Source of the DNA: Rhodocyclaceae bacterium
Lineage (GTDB): Bacteria > Pseudomonadota > Gammaproteobacteria > Burkholderiales > Rhodocyclaceae
Length of the DNA: 64,000 nucleotides
Assembly (NCBI GenBank): GCA_016791105.1
Contig: JAEUNM010000110.1
Span: 62,001 to 126,000 of the forward strand
Direction of reading: 5' to 3'
Within the stretch, counting starts at the first letter, position 1, and the number at the start of each line of letters is the position of its first letter. The notes under the pieces are model-generated. The model searched no databases, had not been told where the DNA came from, and saw nothing but the letters and a program-made list of their open reading frames with translations. Of the stretch, positions 61,422-64,000 are shown piece after piece. Both the position numbers and the translations under genes were made by a program.

Positions 61422-62177
61422 TCAAACGTAGCGCGGGTCGGGCCGGGCGGCGGCACTCAATTCCGCCGTAAGCGCCGTGGGCCCGGCGGCATCCAGTTCC
61501 AGCCAGCAGGCGCGATCGGTCCAGTCCGCCAGCACCCAGCGTTGCGCCGCGTGGTCATCCAGCAAAAATGCGTGACGCGCCGGGCGATGGGTATGGCCGT
61601 GCAGCAGGTGGGTAACGCCGGCTGCCCGCAAGGCCTGTTCGACCGCATTGCCATTCACGTCCATGATGGCCGCGGCTTTCTGCTTTTTTTCCGCGTCGCT
61701 GCGGTTGCGCACCGCACCGATGATGGCACGGCGCTCTGCCAGCGGGCGCGCCAGAAATTCCTGCTGCCAGGCGCTGTCGCGCACCATGGTGCGAAAACGC
61801 TGGTAATCGAGGTCGTCCGTGCACAGGCTGTCGCCGTGCAGGATGAGCCAGCGTTGTTCGCCGCAAGCCAGTATCTGCGGCTCTTGCAGCAGTGTGAGCC
61901 CAGCCGCGCGCGCGAATTCGGGCCCGCACAAAAAGTCTCGGTTGCCGGGCAGAAAGGCGATGTCGAGCCCGTTCCGCGCCGCGCCGGCCAGTGCACCGCA
62001 GATGCGCGCATTGCCGGGATCGTCCAGGTCGTCGTCACCGGCCCAATATTCGAACAGATCGCCCAATATCCACAAACGCTCGGCGCGCCGCGCCGGGCCG
62101 GCCAGAAATTGCTCGAACAGGTCCAGTAACAGCGGCCGCGCCGGCGACAGATGCAGATCGGCGATGAACAGGTGCAT
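61422..62177 (-). CDS. lpxH: UDP-2,3-diacylglucosamine diphosphatase LpxH
   Basis: 251 residues from ATG 62177. Calcineurin-type phosphoesterase motifs are complete: I-A-D-L-H-L (5-10), L-G-D-L-F-E-Y-W, P-G-N-R-D-F, L-H-G-D-S-L-C-T-D-D and L-H-G-H-T-H-R-P. LpxH cleaves UDP-2,3-diacylglucosamine to lipid X in lipid A synthesis, at the inner membrane surface. It is followed upstream on the same strand by the cyclophilin genes, a common betaproteobacterial order. Confidence 0.94.
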   Translation of the reverse strand: MHLFIADLHLSPARPLLLDLFEQFLAGPARRAERLWILGDLFEYWAGDDDLDDPGNARICGALAGAARNGLDIAFLPGNRDFLCGPEFARAAGLTLLQEPQILACGEQRWLILHGDSLCTDDLDYQRFRTMVRDSAWQQEFLARPLAERRAIIGAVRNRSDAEKKQKAAAIMDVNGNAVEQALRAAGVTHLLHGHTHRPARHAFLLDDHAAQRWVLADWTDRACWLELDAAGPTALTAELSAAARPDPRYV

Positions 62178-62224
62178 GGCTGCGAGCGGGCCGGGATGGG
62201 TGCCTTACGCTCGCGCGAGCGGGT

Positions 62225-62716
62225 TCAGACGACTTCGGCGCGCTCGATTACCACGTCCTCGACCGGCACATCCTGGTGGAACCCCTTGCTGCCGGTGCGT
62301 ACCTTGCGGATGGCATCGACCACGTCCATGCCTTCGGTGACGCGGCCGAACACGCAATAGCCCCAGCCTTGGGAGCTTTCGGCCTTGAAATTGAGGAAAT
62401 CGTTGTCGGTCACATTGATGAAAAACTGCGCGCTGGCCGAATGCGGCTCATTGGTGCGCGCCATGGCGATGGTGCCGCGCAGATTGGGCAGGCCGTTATT
62501 GGCCTCGTTGCGGATGGGCTCGCGCGTGGCTTTCTGTTTCATGCCTGGTTCGAAGCCGCCGCCCTGGATCATGAAATTGCTGATCACGCGGTGAAAAATG
62601 GTGTTGGTGTAGTGGCCGGCGGCGACATAGTCGATGAAATTCTTTGCCGTGACGGGCGCTTTTTTCTCGTCCAGTTCCAGCGTGATGACGCCCAGATTGG
62701 TATGCAGTTTGATCAT
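62225..62716 (-). CDS. ppiB: Cytoplasmic peptidyl-prolyl cis-trans isomerase (cyclophilin B)
   Basis: 163 residues, AAGGAG 6 bases before ATG 62716. No signal peptide. Cyclophilin motifs: F-H-R-V-I-S-N-F-M-I-Q-G-G-G, A-M-A-R-T-N-E-P-H-S-A-S-A-Q-F-F-I-N and G-Y-C-V-F-G-R-V-T. It catalyses proline isomerisation in folding proteins. It is a paralogue of the adjacent periplasmic cyclophilin, 23 bases away. Confidence 0.94.
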   Translation of the reverse strand: MIKLHTNLGVITLELDEKKAPVTAKNFIDYVAAGHYTNTIFHRVISNFMIQGGGFEPGMKQKATREPIRNEANNGLPNLRGTIAMARTNEPHSASAQFFINVTDNDFLNFKAESSQGWGYCVFGRVTEGMDVVDAIRKVRTGSKGFHQDVPVEDVVIERAEVV

Positions 62717-62739
62717 GCTTATCTCCTTGTGTCAGTGCT

Positions 62740-63309
62740 TTACTTGGTTTCGGGCAGCAATTTGATGGAAGTGATCACCACGGCTTCGCGCGGCACGTCG
62801 CTGTACGGGCCGACGCGGCCGGTCGAAACGGTGCCGATTTTCTGCACCACTTCCATGCCCTTGACGACTTTCCCGAATACCGCGTAGCCCCAGCCCTGCG
62901 GCGTCTCGGCGCGGAAATTCAGGAATTCGTTGTCATTCAGGTTGATGAAAAATTGCGCACCGGCCGAATGTGGGTCCGGCGTGCGCGCCATGGCCAGCGT
63001 GCCGGTTTCGTTTTTGAGACCGTTATTGGCTTCGTTGCGGATTTTGCCGCGCGTGGCTTTTTCTTCGAACTGCGTGGAAAATCCGCCGCCCTGGATCATG
63101 AAGCCGGAAATCACGCGGTGGAAAATGGTTTTGTCGTAAAACCCGTCCTTGACGTACTGCAGGAAGTTTTGCACCGTGCCGGGGGCTTTGTCCTGGTACA
63201 GAACCGCCACGATGGGGCCCATGCTGGTCGAAATTTCGACCTGCGGATTGGCGGCCAGAGCGGCATTGCATAGCGCCAGCGCCAAGGCGCCGACATAAGG
63301 TTTGAACAT
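62740..63309 (-). CDS. ppiA: Periplasmic peptidyl-prolyl cis-trans isomerase (cyclophilin A)
   Basis: 189 residues from ATG 63309 (GGAG upstream). Signal peptide 1-20 (ending A-A-L-A-A). The catalytic core repeats the cyclophilin pattern of its neighbour: FHRVISGFMIQGGGF, M-A-R-T-P-D-P-H-S-A-G-A-Q-F-F-I-N and W-G-Y-A-V-F-G-K-V. It folds exported proteins in the periplasm. The tandem arrangement with ppiB points to an old duplication. Confidence 0.94.
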   Translation of the reverse strand: MFKPYVGALALALCNAALAANPQVEISTSMGPIVAVLYQDKAPGTVQNFLQYVKDGFYDKTIFHRVISGFMIQGGGFSTQFEEKATRGKIRNEANNGLKNETGTLAMARTPDPHSAGAQFFINLNDNEFLNFRAETPQGWGYAVFGKVVKGMEVVQKIGTVSTGRVGPYSDVPREAVVITSIKLLPETK

Positions 63310-63322
63310 GAAAGTGCTCCGT

Positions 63323-63868
63323 CTAGTTTTTTGGTTGGGCGGCGGCGGGGGGATGGGCGGCATCCAGCGTGCGCAACTGCTGCAGCTTGTTTTGCAGCGG
63401 CTGGCGCTCGGGCGCCATGCGCCCGGCTTTTTCGTAAGCCAGTGCGGCCATGCGTAAATACAGATCGCCCAGGTTTTCTTGCGCCAGCGCGTAATTCGGG
63501 TCGGCGCGCAGTGCCGATTCCAGCGCCCAGCGGGCGCGGTCATACTGGCCGCTTGCGGCCGTGAGCGCGGCGAGGTTGTTATACGCTTCGGGCAGTTCCG
63601 GGAATTGTTCGATCACGCGTTCATACTGGGCCACCGCTTCGGCTTTGCGGCCGCTGTCGGCCAGCAGCACGCCGCGCAGAAACAACAGCGACGCATCTTT
63701 GGGGCTTTGCCCCAGCGCCGCATCCAGTTTTTGCAGCGCGGCTGGGTAATTGCCCTGGCGCGCGAGCACCTGAATTTCCTGCTGAATATCCGCGCAGGCC
63801 GTGCCGGCGAAGAGCGCGACGGCTGCCGGCAAAACCCGCAGACAGGCATGAAAACGGTGCAAGATCAT
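63323..63868 (-). CDS. Tetratricopeptide-repeat periplasmic or membrane-associated protein
   Basis: 181 residues from ATG 63868. A signal peptide (about 1-27, ending T-A-C-A) is followed by about three TPR units (A-L-Q-K-L-D-A-A-L-G-Q-S-P, A-V-A-Q-Y-E-R-V-I-E-Q-F-P-E-L-P-E-A-Y-N-N-L-A and A-R-W-A-L-E-S-A-L-R-A-D-P-N-Y-A-L-A-Q-E-N-L-G-D-L-Y). TPR proteins act as protein-binding scaffolds. It heads the minus-strand cluster with ppiA, ppiB and lpxH. The 132 bases beyond it to the window end hold promoter-like AT (TATACT near 63875) and no gene. Confidence 0.85.
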   Translation of the reverse strand: MILHRFHACLRVLPAAVALFAGTACADIQQEIQVLARQGNYPAALQKLDAALGQSPKDASLLFLRGVLLADSGRKAEAVAQYERVIEQFPELPEAYNNLAALTAASGQYDRARWALESALRADPNYALAQENLGDLYLRMAALAYEKAGRMAPERQPLQNKLQQLRTLDAAHPPAAAQPKN

Positions 63869-64000
63869 CGTGTTATACTCGATTATCGGGGCCGGCGCGG
63901 CCCGCAAACCAATCATTTTAGCAATACGCGGCATATCGTGCCTGCAGCACATGCGGGCGCGGGCACTACGCGGCGCGGTCTGGCATGCCGGTACTGCCAC

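Overview
The window reads as about 64 kb of a GC-rich chromosome from a betaproteobacterium, probably close to Rhodocyclales or Nitrosomonadales. The reasons are two phasins plus a secreted PHB-depolymerase-like enzyme (polyhydroxyalkanoate metabolism), PilY1-type pilus proteins, a BtuM-type vitamin B12 protein, an LpxH/cyclophilin cluster and many cyclic-di-GMP proteins. This placement is inference; no rRNA or tRNA gene was seen. No insertion sequence, integrase or CRISPR array was found.

Layout. 1-2.7 kb: 3' part of a pilY1 gene and a small TonB-like gene. 3.1-7.2 kb: outer-membrane porin, tiny phosphate-binding-like periplasmic protein and chemoreceptor in one direction. 7.3-9.3 kb: DUF433, EcsC-like and AI-2E-type membrane genes. 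9.4-17 kb: a four-gene run (TonB-dependent receptor, YfiR-like protein, hybrid histidine kinase, receiver-GGDEF-EAL protein) that looks like one surface-to-c-di-GMP signalling pathway. 17-19.1 kb (minus): a bufferin-type locus (DUF2282 peptide, DoxX, ECF sigma, anti-sigma) without the usual DUF692 and DUF2063 maturation genes. 19.1-19.8 kb: a gap with a cluster of perfect palindromes. 19.8-24.6 kb: hrpA and a CinA-N-like gene.

24.7-27.0 kb (minus): a secreted PKD-domain metalloprotease behind a c-di-GMP-I (GEMM) riboswitch. 27.5-29.0 kb: two phasins. 29.2-33.6 kb: a peptide-type ABC transporter without a binding protein. 33.6-33.8 kb: a short tandem repeat. 34.3-39.0 kb: cobalamin riboswitch, btuB, btuM, cobO, cobB. 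39.2-41.6 kb: GAF-GAF-degenerate GGDEF-EAL protein. 41.6-47.7 kb (minus): a second, complete, 2026-residue PilY1. 48.5-52.4 kb: OmpR-type two-component pair, a PAS-GAF sensor without an output domain and a lone LolD-type ATPase.

52.6-59.6 kb is the accessory-looking part: a frameshifted conserved gene, a dGTPase homologue in which every metal ligand is substituted, a gene-free kilobase with palindromes, and a TIR-nSTAND-WD40 protein of the kind found in antiphage defence. 59.7-63.9 kb (minus): PHB-depolymerase-like enzyme, lpxH, two cyclophilins and a TPR protein.

The strongest theme is c-di-GMP: a receptor-to-diguanylate-cyclase operon, a second EAL protein, a c-di-GMP riboswitch on a secreted protease and two pilus-tip proteins. 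The most unusual items are the bufferin locus lacking local maturation enzymes, the dGTPase pseudoenzyme beside a TIR-STAND gene, and the palindrome cluster upstream of hrpA.
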